Both the position numbers and the translations under genes were made by a program. From the IMG/VR virus record IMGVR_UViG_3300025853_000068, positions 1-64,000 of that record: DNA of 64,000 nt; one strand, 5' to 3'. Source of the DNA: a virus. This document shows, in pieces, positions 50,661 to 58,603 of the stretch; within the stretch, counting starts at the first letter, position 1; every line of letters starts with the position of its first letter. The notes beneath the pieces were generated by a model. It saw only the letters and a program-made list of their open reading frames with translations. It made no database searches and had not been told where the DNA came from.

Positions 50661-51084
50661 AAAACGTGGACCTGTACGAGCTAAGAAGGTCGTAGTTGAT
50701 GGTATACAGTTTGCATCAGGGCTAGAGCGATATATGTATCTAGCCCTGAAAAAAGCTAAGCTAAAAGCTAGATACGAAGGCGAGACTTATGTAATACAAG
50801 AAGGCTTTGAGTTTAACCAAAGCTGTTATGAAAAACAGTCTAATGGTAAAGGTGAATATAAAGATCGTGGTAACAAGAAAATACTACCAGTAAAGTACAC
50901 GCCTGATTTTATCGGCAAAGACTTTATTATCGAGTGTAAAGGCCGTGCTAACGAAAGTTTTCCAATGCGATGGAAAATGTTTAAAAAGTACGTAAAAGAG
51001 AATTTACCTCGTGTAACTTTATATAAACCCCAAAATCAAAAAGACTGTGATGAAACTATTAATTTAATACTAAAATCACAATGA
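50641..51084 (+). CDS. Resolvase-like PD-(D/E)XK endonuclease, 147 aa
   Basis: Catalytic pattern: Glu29 in FASGLERYMYLALKKA, then YTPDFIGKDFIIECKG with Asp89, Glu98 and Lys100 (PD...ExK), as in T7 endonuclease I and related phage nucleases. It likely resolves branched recombination or replication DNA before packaging. Basic N-terminus (MMKKRSKKRGP). It overlaps the MazG-like gene by 20 nt and the next small gene by 4 nt. Exact class (endonuclease I versus DUF1064) is undecided. Confidence 0.7.
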   Translation: MMKKRSKKRGPVRAKKVVVDGIQFASGLERYMYLALKKAKLKARYEGETYVIQEGFEFNQSCYEKQSNGKGEYKDRGNKKILPVKYTPDFIGKDFIIECKGRANESFPMRWKMFKKYVKENLPRVTLYKPQNQKDCDETINLILKSQ

Positions 51085-51221
51085 AAGATAATTGGGAATT
51101 AAGCTTTGGAACTTTTCCAGGCTTATTGTTCGGCATGAGAACATACAGAGAAGAACTAAGAGACAATCATGTAATATATCTAGGTTTCTTAGACATTTGT
51201 TTAACTATTTATAAAAACTAA
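51081..51221 (+). CDS. Conserved small phage protein, 46 aa
   Basis: The sequence pattern (MKDNWELSFGTFPGLLFG, Arg-Thr-Tyr, then HVIYLGFLDICLTI) matches a short conserved phage protein that I recall from several marine phages near replication genes; its function is unknown. Supports the short frame as a real gene. Leads into the ribonucleotide reductase gene. Confidence 0.65.
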   Translation: MKDNWELSFGTFPGLLFGMRTYREELRDNHVIYLGFLDICLTIYKN

Positions 51222-51224
51222 TTA

Positions 51225-53078
51225 ATGAATAATATACTATCAGATATTACTGTGCACATGAAGTATGCTAAGTTTATGCCCGAGCTTAATCGTAGAGAGA
51301 CTTGGGCAGAGCTTGTAGATCGTAATGTAGCAATGCACAAAAAGAAATACCCTAACCTAATAGACCAAATAGATGAAGCATATAAGTTTGTGTATAATAA
51401 AAAAGTTTTACCAAGTATGCGATCGTTGCAGTTTGCAGGTAAGCCTATTGAAATATCCCCTAATCGCTTATACAACTGTAGTTATTTGCCTGCTGATAGT
51501 GTCGACGCTTTTAATGAAATAATGTTTTTACTTTTGTCTGGCTGTGGTGTAGGCTACTCAGTACAACAACACCACATTAAAAAGCTACCGGCTATTATTA
51601 AGCCGTTTGACAAACGTAGTAGACGATTTGTTATTGGCGATAGTATTGAAGGCTGGTCTGATGCTGTTAAAGTTTTAGTTAAGTCTTATCTTGGTGATAA
51701 GCGTACGTCAAAAATAAACTTTGATTATACAGACATAAGACCTAAAGGTGCAAGACTTGTAACGTCTGGTGGTAAAGCACCAGGCCCACAGCCATTAAAA
51801 GAATGTTTAATAAAAATAGAAGGTATACTAAATGCGAAAGAAGACGGATCGACTCTCAGCTCTATTGAGACTCACGATATTATTTGTCATATTGCTGATG
51901 CTGTCCTTGCTGGCGGCATAAGACGTGCGGCTTTAATAGCATTATTTACAGCAACTGATGATGATATGATAAGCTGTAAGTCAGGTAACTGGTGGGAAAC
52001 AGATCCACAACGTGGTCGTGCTAATAACTCAGCTGTACTTATGAGACATAAAATAACTAAAGAGTTTTTTATGGATTTATGGAAACGTGTTGAACTGTCT
52101 GGTGCAGGCGAACCTGGTATATACTTAAACAACGACAAAGACTGGGGTACAAACCCGTGTTGTGAAATAGCTTTGCGTCCGTTTCAGTTCTGTAACTTAT
52201 GTGAGGTTAATGTATCTGATCTTGAAAGTCAAGATGATTTAAACGCTAGAGTTAAAGCTGCAGCATTTATAGGTACACTACAAGCTAGTTATACTGACTT
52301 TCATTATCTAAGAGAAATATGGAGAGAGACAACAGAAAAAGACGCGCTTATCGGTGTGTCAATGACAGGAATAGGGAGTGCCGCTGTGCTCCAGCTGGAT
52401 ATGAAGGCAGCTGCAAGTATAGTGAAAAGAGAAAACACGAGAGTAGCAAAGCTACTAAATATAAATCCAAGCGCTAGATGTACAACTGTAAAACCTGCAG
52501 GGACAACTTCTCTAGTGCTAGGAACATCTTCGGGTATTCATGCATGGCATAATGATTATTATGTACGTAGGATGCGCGTAGGAAAGAACGAGGCTATATA
52601 TACGTATCTAAATAATAATCACCCTGATTTAATTGAAGATGAATATTTTAGACCTCATGATACAGCCGTTATATCTGTACCACAAAAAGCACCTGACAAC
52701 TCTATACTTAGAACTGAGTCACCGTTTGATACACTTGAACGTGTTAAACGTGTAGCTACTGAGTGGGTTAAGCCAGGTCACCGAAAAGGTAGTAACACAC
52801 ACAACGTGTCTGCAACAATATCGTTGAAAGATAATGAGTGGGAAGCTGCTGGTGAGTGGATGTGGTTAAATAAAGATTATTACAACGGTTTATCTGTATT
52901 GCCTTATAATGGAGGTACATACACGCAGGCTCCGTTTGAAGACATTGACGAAGCTAAGTTTATTGAAATGTCTAAAGTGTTATCTAATGTAGACTTAACC
53001 AAGGTGGTTGAGCTAGATGACAACACAGATCTATCAGGCGAGCTTGCTTGTGCTGGTGGAAACTGTGAAGTAGTTTAA
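51225..53078 (+). CDS. Class II (B12-dependent) ribonucleotide reductase, 617 aa
   Basis: Seen: LPSMRSLQFAGK and NRLYNCSYLPADSV (first redox Cys); NPCCEIALRPFQFCNLCEVN, carrying the radical-site Cys/Glu finger loop; PAGTTSLVLGTSSGIH; and a C-terminal redox tail ending CAGGNCEVV. No small-subunit gene accompanies it, which fits the monomeric adenosylcobalamin-dependent type used by many phages (family knowledge). It reduces ribonucleotides to deoxyribonucleotides for genome synthesis, using host thioredoxin. Length is shorter than the lactobacillus enzyme (about 740 aa). No intein seen. Confidence 0.9.
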   Translation: MNNILSDITVHMKYAKFMPELNRRETWAELVDRNVAMHKKKYPNLIDQIDEAYKFVYNKKVLPSMRSLQFAGKPIEISPNRLYNCSYLPADSVDAFNEIMFLLLSGCGVGYSVQQHHIKKLPAIIKPFDKRSRRFVIGDSIEGWSDAVKVLVKSYLGDKRTSKINFDYTDIRPKGARLVTSGGKAPGPQPLKECLIKIEGILNAKEDGSTLSSIETHDIICHIADAVLAGGIRRAALIALFTATDDDMISCKSGNWWETDPQRGRANNSAVLMRHKITKEFFMDLWKRVELSGAGEPGIYLNNDKDWGTNPCCEIALRPFQFCNLCEVNVSDLESQDDLNARVKAAAFIGTLQASYTDFHYLREIWRETTEKDALIGVSMTGIGSAAVLQLDMKAAASIVKRENTRVAKLLNINPSARCTTVKPAGTTSLVLGTSSGIHAWHNDYYVRRMRVGKNEAIYTYLNNNHPDLIEDEYFRPHDTAVISVPQKAPDNSILRTESPFDTLERVKRVATEWVKPGHRKGSNTHNVSATISLKDNEWEAAGEWMWLNKDYYNGLSVLPYNGGTYTQAPFEDIDEAKFIEMSKVLSNVDLTKVVELDDNTDLSGELACAGGNCEVV

Positions 53079-53096
53079 TTTAATTTAATATTTATT

Positions 53097-53288
53097 ATGA
53101 ACGAAGTAACAAAATTGTACAATCAAATGCTAGTTAACCTTGAAAAAGGTATTGAAGACTTAGAAAAGTTTAACCACGGAAATAAGTCTGCTGGAACTAG
53201 AGTAAGAAAGAACATGCAAGATGTTAAGAACTTAGCCCAACAAGTTAGGACTGAAGTTCAAGAAATGAAAAATGCAGTTGCTGCATAA
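53097..53288 (+). CDS. Histone H1-like (Hc1-type) protein, 63 aa
   Basis: Helical throughout, with NKSAGTRVRKNMQDVKNLAQ resembling the core of Bacteroidota histone H1-like/Hc1 proteins and their phage counterparts. It would bind DNA or RNA polymerase-associated DNA. It is the last gene of the plus-strand block, behind a TTTAATTTAATTTAATATT leader and before the UUCG terminator. The match is from recall, so moderate confidence. Confidence 0.55.
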   Translation: MNEVTKLYNQMLVNLEKGIEDLEKFNHGNKSAGTRVRKNMQDVKNLAQQVRTEVQEMKNAVAA

Positions 53289-53292
53289 AACA

Positions 53293-53317
53293 AAAGGGGC
53301 TTCGGCCCCTTTATTTT
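53293..53317. terminator. Bidirectional UUCG terminator
   Basis: AAAGGGGC-TTCG-GCCCCTTT is a perfect 8-bp stem with a UUCG loop. T-rich sequence follows on the plus strand (ATTTTTC), and AAAA on the other side supplies a T run for the minus strand. It separates the convergent early (plus) and late (minus) blocks and ends both. Confidence 0.85.
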
Positions 53318-53700
53318 TCTCCACACTTTTTACTTGGGTTACCAACTTGTACCCAGTTTTCTTTTTTAAACCAGTCTCTTAGTGTAGCTCCTTTTTTTCT
53401 AGCGCCTTTAACAAAGGACTTACTAGATCTTTTATACTTACCGCCTTTAGCCGCCTTACGTTTAGCTCTAACAACTCTAGATCTTTCAGACTTGCTCATG
53501 CGTCGAACTTTAGAAGCTGGCAGACATACTTTTTTAGTGCCTCCGCCTTTAACTTTACTTCTTTTTTTAGTAGGAGGTTCGTGTGTATATCCTTTTTCAC
53601 CAAGATCTACGTGCTCTTTGTGGGTTTCAGCTACTACTTTTTTACCTGTATCAGGTTCGTACATGTCATGAGCCTTAAAGCCCTTCATCTTAAAAGCCAT
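53311..53700 (-). CDS. Basic protein with YKM-type N-terminus, DUF5872-like, 129 aa
   Basis: N-terminus MAFKMKGFKAH (YKM-type start); the C-terminal half is Lys/Arg-rich, with a conserved-looking ending TLRDWFKKENWVQVG...CGEK that I recall from DUF5872 proteins of phages and large algal viruses. Strong positive charge implies nucleic-acid binding, perhaps packaged with the genome. Its stop codon overlaps the shared terminator. Confidence 0.6.
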   Translation of the reverse strand: MAFKMKGFKAHDMYEPDTGKKVVAETHKEHVDLGEKGYTHEPPTKKRSKVKGGGTKKVCLPASKVRRMSKSERSRVVRAKRKAAKGGKYKRSSKSFVKGARKKGATLRDWFKKENWVQVGNPSKKCGEK

Positions 53701-54053
53701 TATTTCTTTTTTTCATCTTTGCCTAAACGTTTTCTAACTATGTTCATAGTTGTCTTCATTTTTTTAGCGTAGCTAGGGTTTTTACCTCTATTAAATACAA
53801 CCTGCTGGTTTAAGCTACTAATAATTTTAGACAAATTACCTTTTCTAGTCTTAATCATCCAACTAGCTAAACCTGATGCTGATAAGCTTTTAAATTTACC
53901 CTTAGCGTCAGGCGCGTCAGAGTGTTTAAACTTACCCATGCGTTTAGGTAAGGCGCCTTGTAGCTTTTTAGCTTGACCAGCATGAGTCTTACTAGCTTTT
54001 TTAAGCTCAGATATAACTTCTTTTATTGTGTTATTTTTTAATTTAAAAAACAT
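53700..54053 (-). CDS. Basic, possibly DNA-binding protein, 117 aa
   Basis: Highly Lys-rich with Ser/Ala/Gly, and two helical segments around ...LASWMIKTRKGNLSKIISSL. It lies among the basic DUF proteins and overlaps both neighbours by 1 nt. Probably a nucleic-acid-binding or particle-associated protein. Not recognised. Confidence 0.55.
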   Translation of the reverse strand: MFFKLKNNTIKEVISELKKASKTHAGQAKKLQGALPKRMGKFKHSDAPDAKGKFKSLSASGLASWMIKTRKGNLSKIISSLNQQVVFNRGKNPSYAKKMKTTMNIVRKRLGKDEKKK

Positions 54054-54232
54054 TACTTCTTCTTTTTGCCACCACCAAACTTACTAGGTCCACCAGCTCT
54101 AGTACAGCGAACACCCCAGCCAGAAGCATAAGCGCTAGGCCAAACTTTGAATTTACGTTTAGCAGCTGCTTTGCAAGCTCCACTAATTTTTTTTAAAGAG
54201 CTATTACTTGGTGTTATATTATATTCTGCCAT
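54053..54232 (-). CDS. Small basic protein, 59 aa
   Basis: An intact frame of 59 codons with a TAATG overlap at both ends. It has a central block KFKVWPSAYASGWGVRC and a Gly/Lys-rich end. The Trp-Pro-Ser-Ala-Tyr-Ala-Ser-Gly element recurs in small phage and large-virus proteins that I recall, alongside DUF5872-like proteins. Basic; likely nucleic-acid binding. Function unknown. Confidence 0.6.
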   Translation of the reverse strand: MAEYNITPSNSSLKKISGACKAAAKRKFKVWPSAYASGWGVRCTRAGGPSKFGGGKKKK

Positions 54233-54870
54233 TATTTTCTACGTTTTTTACCACAGCTTCTCTTGTTCATGCCTGATGGCTTTATGTAATGCTTGCTTTT
54301 AGGATCATCAAAAGCGCTATTGTCTTCGCTATATCCTTTAGCAAACATCTCAGTAGCCATAACATCTTGAGCACTTCTACTTCTATCAGCTCGTCTTCTT
54401 TTACGCGCAGCTCTTCTAGCTAAACGTCTAGCTCTTCTTTCATTACCTTCGTTTGCGGCTTCAGCTGTTCTTAGCTCTAATTCTTCTGCTTTTTTATACT
54501 TACGAGATGTTCTTCCTCTAGTAAACTCAGAAGCTCTACCTCTAGGTTCACCAATAGCGTCAAGACCTGCTTTACTTTTTTCATCGTCAGCGGTGTATTT
54601 TTTTGCCATGCTATTTTCATGAACCTTTCTCATCGACGTACCATAATTTAACATGCCACTCCTGTCGTTCATTGGCATTCCTTTGTTATCCATGATAGCC
54701 TTTGTGAAGTTTTTATTAAGCTCACCGGCTTCAGCTTTTTGCTCTAGCTCTTTAGTAAACCCCATTGGAGTATAGTTTTTCTTAAAACAGTGTGACTTTA
54801 AAGGTCCTCTGTTCATTCGTAAACCACCTTTTGATTTACCAGTTTTACAAAATGAGTTTTTGTATGCCAT
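54232..54870 (-). CDS. Arg/Lys-rich basic protein, 212 aa
   Basis: N-terminus MAYKNSFCKTGKSKGGLRMN, then Arg-Gly-Pro-Leu-Lys. About residues 140-165 form an Arg/Ala/Glu-rich helix with near-continuous basic residues (RRARRLARRAARKRRRADRS), a potential DNA- or RNA-binding helix. The C-terminus ends Arg-Ser-Cys-Gly-Lys-Lys-Arg-Arg-Lys. Likely a packaged or DNA-compacting protein; inferred from charge. Confidence 0.55.
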   Translation of the reverse strand: MAYKNSFCKTGKSKGGLRMNRGPLKSHCFKKNYTPMGFTKELEQKAEAGELNKNFTKAIMDNKGMPMNDRSGMLNYGTSMRKVHENSMAKKYTADDEKSKAGLDAIGEPRGRASEFTRGRTSRKYKKAEELELRTAEAANEGNERRARRLARRAARKRRRADRSRSAQDVMATEMFAKGYSEDNSAFDDPKSKHYIKPSGMNKRSCGKKRRK

Positions 54871-54880
54871 AATTATTTAT

Positions 54881-55207
54881 TTAACAGTTCCATCTGCGTC
54901 TAGCAGCTTTACCTCTTTTACTTTTCCAACCTTTTGATCTAGCGCAAAATGATTTTCTACGCTTAGCAGCTTTGCTACCTGGTTTTAGTTTTGATGGTGG
55001 TGTTGTTACAGCGGTTTTAAGTTTACTTCCTGGGTTCTTGCGTCTATATTCTTTAACGCCTTTTTCAGTCATACCCCCACCAGCTTTACCGCCAGTGCCA
55101 GTAGACTTTGCTTTATTAAAGTTTTTACCAGGACCTATAGTTTTTCTAACGTCTGGTTTTCTTTTTCTTTTCCTCTTGTTTAGAGGTGATTCCATTATAA
55201 ACGCCAT
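54881..55207 (-). CDS. DUF6321-like basic protein, 108 aa
   Basis: Starts MAFIMESPLNKRKRKRK, then a Gly/Thr/Lys stretch, then the pattern MTEKGVKEYRRKNPGSKLK and a Lys-Pro-Gly-Ser-Lys-Ala-Ala-Lys-Arg-Arg-Lys-Ser-Phe-Cys-Ala-Arg stretch that I recall from DUF6321 proteins of cyanophages and large algal viruses. Very basic; probably binds nucleic acid. Ends Arg-Arg-Arg-Trp-Asn-Cys. Confidence 0.65.
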   Translation of the reverse strand: MAFIMESPLNKRKRKRKPDVRKTIGPGKNFNKAKSTGTGGKAGGGMTEKGVKEYRRKNPGSKLKTAVTTPPSKLKPGSKAAKRRKSFCARSKGWKSKRGKAARRRWNC

Positions 55208-55208
55208 A

Positions 55209-55556
55209 CTAATAATCTATAAATATATTATAAAGCTTATCTGTGGCTGTAGCCCTAATCAAAAGAGTGTAATCATCTCCTTCTAAAGCTCCTGTTATAG
55301 CAGTGCTATCTATAAGCCCTGTAAAGTCTAATCCTTCTATACATAAGGTTACACCTGTTGGGATTTTTATAGCCTGTAGTACGTTTACACCTTCTGTTAA
55401 ACTAGTTGCGCCAGCGCTGTTGGATTTTCCTACAGCTAAGTCAATGCTGATAGCTTCACTGTCGGCATTAGCTACAAGCAGTTTCTTAAATACTATGCAT
55501 TTTAAATCTACAAATTGATTCGTGTTGCTGTCTATGTCGAGTAATAGTGATGCCAT
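55209..55556 (-). CDS. Small beta-rich virion-like protein, 115 aa
   Basis: Regular Ser/Thr/Leu/Ile strands, acidic, no signal or membrane segment. Style resembles the two related proteins at 57821 and 58222. Possible decoration or appendage protein. Not recognised. Confidence 0.5.
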   Translation of the reverse strand: MASLLLDIDSNTNQFVDLKCIVFKKLLVANADSEAISIDLAVGKSNSAGATSLTEGVNVLQAIKIPTGVTLCIEGLDFTGLIDSTAITGALEGDDYTLLIRATATDKLYNIFIDY

Positions 55557-55557
55557 A

Positions 55558-55713
55558 TTATTCTGCGTTTTGTGCTTCTGTTAATTCATCTAGCTTTTCT
55601 ATAATTTTTTTTAGTATAGCTACAACATCTTGGTAATCACCACTAAGCATTGATTCTTCTATATCTGCCGACATATCTGTCAGCTCTTGTGTCATTGTTT
55701 TTATATCTGCCAT
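55558..55713 (-). CDS. Small coiled-coil protein, 51 aa
   Basis: Starts MADIKTMTQELTDMSADIEE; one continuous acidic helix with heptad spacing. Overlap of 1 nt (TAATG) with the tail-fibre gene upstream supports it as real. Could be a fibre trimerisation or assembly helper. Confidence 0.5.
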   Translation of the reverse strand: MADIKTMTQELTDMSADIEESMLSGDYQDVVAILKKIIEKLDELTEAQNAE

Positions 55714-57365
55714 TACGGTAATAATGTTTTAAGAACTAAAGTACAGTTCCACTGCACGGTTCTTGAATTACTAGATACACTTCCTATCAAAGGAAATATT
55801 ACATGCCCAGCTGACATAGAGTGATTAGCTGATAAATAATCTGCTCTAACAGGTCTTTGACTATAATTACTGTCAGGTCCAGCACTAATGTCCGCGGCGT
55901 TGTAAGCTCTTAACGTACAGTCAAACGTTGCAAAGTCATTGTATGTTGGTACACCAACAGCTAAGCCAACCTTAGATTGATAATTACCTACACTTCTTAT
56001 TAAGCTTGAATACCCAACAAGAACACAATCGTAAGGCACTATAATACCTTGACAAATAGCGCCAGTAGGTATTGTAACTGTCGAGCTACCCACTGTTGCT
56101 CCGCCAGAACCTAAGTCTGTATTCCACGTGTGGTTAGATATACCATTAGCAGAAACTGTAATCCAATCGCCATCAGCAGGAACTGTTGCACTACCTGTAA
56201 AGCTTATGTATTGATATGCGTTTTGTGTAGCAAGATTAGCTCTTGGTAAGGCACCTGTAACGTCTGCTGTTAAGTCTATTTGATTCCTTGTTATTTGCTG
56301 TCCTGATATTGTAATGTAATCAGGTGTTCCAGTTAACGTAACATTAGTAGAGTTATCTGTGCCAGCAGCATCTACACCTAGTGCAGCTCTAGCGCCACCA
56401 ACATTATTAGCTCCAGTACCACCTTTTGCTACAGGCACAAGATCAGATAGCGTAGAACCAGCAGCAGTAACAGTTATGTCGCTAGTCCCGTTAAAACTTA
56501 CACCATTAATACTTCTTGCTGTTGCTAACGCTGTTGCCGTACCCGCATTACCTGTTGTGCTTTGATTTAACGTAGGTATTCTAGCCGCGTCAAATGTTCC
56601 AGCGTTTACTTTGCTAGCATTTAAGCTAGGTATATCACTGTCAACAATCTCACCTCTAATAGTAGCTGACGACTTGTTTTCAACGCTACCTAAACCTACA
56701 TCTGCTTTAGCTAAAGCTAAATCTGTTTTTAAATCAGAGACAGGTCTTGTTGAAATAGCACCAGCGTTATCTACTAATAAGTTACCAGCAGACCCTTTTG
56801 ATGGGTATTTAGTAACACCTCCAGCTGTTTGCGCTGTAATGGTTCCTCTAGTAACTATATTACCATCTTCGTCTACAGTAAATATAGTGTTACCATCACC
56901 GTTTGTTATTTTAAAAGAGTGAGTGCCAGCTGTCGACGCTTGATCATAATCTAAATGAAGATTAATGTCTTGAGAAGACTGAATAAGAATGTCAGACCCA
57001 GCAACACCTCTAATTATATGGCTTGCATCTATTAAAAGATCTTGAAGACCTTTGCTTAAAGTAAACGTAAGATCATATTCATCTGAGGAAGTACCGTTGC
57101 TAGTATCTGTCCAGTTTATATCTATACCACCACCTTCAACAAACTTCCAATGTTTACCGTTTGATATAACAACGTCTGTTGTATCGCCATCTTCAACTGT
57201 GAAACTATCTGTAGTACCTCTATCCTGCTTGTATAACTTACCATCACTATCGATACCAACAACATGATCTTGAGTTGTCTCAGCTAAGTTTTCAAGATAT
57301 ACGTCATCTCTAAACCTAGCTATTAAACTTACGATATGTTGTCCTATCCATTTAATCATAATCAA
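55713..57365 (-). CDS. Tail-fibre-like protein, 550 aa
   Basis: The N-terminal motif KWIGQHIVSLIARFRDDVYLE (stated as a landmark at residues 5-25) is one I recall from tail-fibre-like proteins of marine podovirus-type phages, presumably the virion-attachment end. The remainder is Ser/Thr/Gly/Asp/Asn-rich repeats of short strands as in trimeric fibre shafts, with a compact C-terminal part that may be the receptor tip. Fibres decide host range. It overlaps the DUF5675 gene's stop by 14 nt. Confidence 0.65.
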   Translation of the reverse strand: MIMIKWIGQHIVSLIARFRDDVYLENLAETTQDHVVGIDSDGKLYKQDRGTTDSFTVEDGDTTDVVISNGKHWKFVEGGGIDINWTDTSNGTSSDEYDLTFTLSKGLQDLLIDASHIIRGVAGSDILIQSSQDINLHLDYDQASTAGTHSFKITNGDGNTIFTVDEDGNIVTRGTITAQTAGGVTKYPSKGSAGNLLVDNAGAISTRPVSDLKTDLALAKADVGLGSVENKSSATIRGEIVDSDIPSLNASKVNAGTFDAARIPTLNQSTTGNAGTATALATARSINGVSFNGTSDITVTAAGSTLSDLVPVAKGGTGANNVGGARAALGVDAAGTDNSTNVTLTGTPDYITISGQQITRNQIDLTADVTGALPRANLATQNAYQYISFTGSATVPADGDWITVSANGISNHTWNTDLGSGGATVGSSTVTIPTGAICQGIIVPYDCVLVGYSSLIRSVGNYQSKVGLAVGVPTYNDFATFDCTLRAYNAADISAGPDSNYSQRPVRADYLSANHSMSAGHVIFPLIGSVSSNSRTVQWNCTLVLKTLLP

Positions 57366-57819
57366 CGTAGGTGATTGTCACCTCTTCTCCGTCTGCTATA
57401 GCTTTCGCAATGCTCGGGTAAATCCTTTTATAAGCGTTAACACTTTTACCAACAAAGCCATCTGGCAATAAGAGATTATTTTCCTGCGCGTCACCAACAA
57501 TGAGGCAGCCAGCAGTGTGCTCGTCAGTATTTCCAGTGTGTATAAGAATATACTCAAAGTTAGGTACATCAGTGATATGTAACATACCACGGTGTAAACC
57601 AGGATATTTTTTAGTATATCTTTGATGAAACCCACCTTCATTTCTTAATTCAATTTTATATGTACCAGCTGGCACACGCGTCTCGCCTCTAACTTTTAGA
57701 GCTCGACGTTCGTCCTCTAGCGTATAACATAAGAACTTCTTCCCGATGTCTGTTAACTCGAAAAGAAGTCCTGATGTTGAGTCTATTTGAGAACTAAATC
57801 TTAGTACCTCAAGTTGCAT
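57352..57819 (-). CDS. DUF5675-family, putative lysis protein, 155 aa
   Basis: DUF5675-type pattern: GLHRGMLHITDVPNFEYILI, then HTGNTDEHTAGCLIVGD. His residues and Cys in this stretch resemble an L,D-transpeptidase-like or peptidase active site, and members are often found near lysis genes in phages. No signal peptide, so it would need the holin (29127) for access to the cell wall. Wall activity is inferred. Confidence 0.6.
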   Translation of the reverse strand: MQLEVLRFSSQIDSTSGLLFELTDIGKKFLCYTLEDERRALKVRGETRVPAGTYKIELRNEGGFHQRYTKKYPGLHRGMLHITDVPNFEYILIHTGNTDEHTAGCLIVGDAQENNLLLPDGFVGKSVNAYKRIYPSIAKAIADGEEVTITYVDYD

Positions 57820-57820
57820 A

Positions 57821-58207
57821 TTACGCCTTAGTAAATACTCCTACTTCAAGTATACCAGTACCACTGTTTGATCTAGCAACAAGCGCGTGATCTAAACCAG
57901 CTGGTAATAAAGCAAACTCGCCGTCTAATATTTCTAATATTAAAGCAGTAGCATCGTTATCGCCATCGTCATCTGGATCTGTAAATATAGTGATAGTTCT
58001 AGTTGAGCCTGTAGAGTTTTTTAAATAAACAATACTTTGTCCGTCAGCCGTAGCAACAACTGTGTTCGTGTCTGTTGCTAAGTTAAATTTTTTCATCGTA
58101 CTACCGGCGTTTATTGTAACGTCTTTAGTCATAGATAAAGCTAGTGAGTCAGACAACAAGTCCCCGGCAGGAGATGTTAGTGTTAATGTTTTTGTTAATG
58201 TAGCCAT
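57821..58207 (-). CDS. Small virion-like protein, 128 aa (paralogue A)
   Basis: Starts MATLTKTLTLTSPAGD and shares order and spacing with the protein at 58222: MATLT/MATVT start, Leu-Ser-Val/Met-Thr segment, SIVYLKN/SMVYLKN core, FALLP/FALFP, and acidic Gly/Thr end. Beta-rich, no export signal. Possible head/fibre decoration protein. Confidence 0.55.
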   Translation of the reverse strand: MATLTKTLTLTSPAGDLLSDSLALSMTKDVTINAGSTMKKFNLATDTNTVVATADGQSIVYLKNSTGSTRTITIFTDPDDDGDNDATALILEILDGEFALLPAGLDHALVARSNSGTGILEVGVFTKA

Positions 58208-58221
58208 TTTATATTGTTTTT

Positions 58222-58599
58222 TTAAAATTCAAATATCGCAAACTCACAGTAAGGCGCTGTGCCAGTACCGTTGTTTTTAATTTTTAAGTCTGCGGTCCCA
58301 TCCCATGGAAATAATGCAAACTCATCTTTTCCTATAATTAGCTCGTCTGCACTAGCAAAAGCTACTATTATTTTAGGAGCAGACTCTCTTCCAGCGCTAT
58401 CAGGAGTTAAGTTTTTAAGATAAACCATTGACTCGCCAAATTTTGATGCTTCAGCTAAAGCCACTAGCGATCCTGTAGTTAGTTTTTTTCCGTACTGAGA
58501 TTGTCCAGTTACATTCAATGCAGCTGTTACACTCAACGACAGTGTGTCTACTAAAGCGTCAGTGCTGGAAATAGTTAACGTTGGTGTTACTGTTGCCAT
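58222..58599 (-). CDS. Small virion-like protein, 125 aa (paralogue B)
   Basis: MATVTPTLTISSTDA start, then SMVYLKNLTPDS and EFALFPWDG match the 57821 protein. Tandem duplicated genes of this style often encode decoration or appendage proteins. Not recognised by family. Confidence 0.55.
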   Translation of the reverse strand: MATVTPTLTISSTDALVDTLSLSVTAALNVTGQSQYGKKLTTGSLVALAEASKFGESMVYLKNLTPDSAGRESAPKIIVAFASADELIIGKDEFALFPWDGTADLKIKNNGTGTAPYCEFAIFEF

Positions 58600-58603
58600 A
58601 ATT

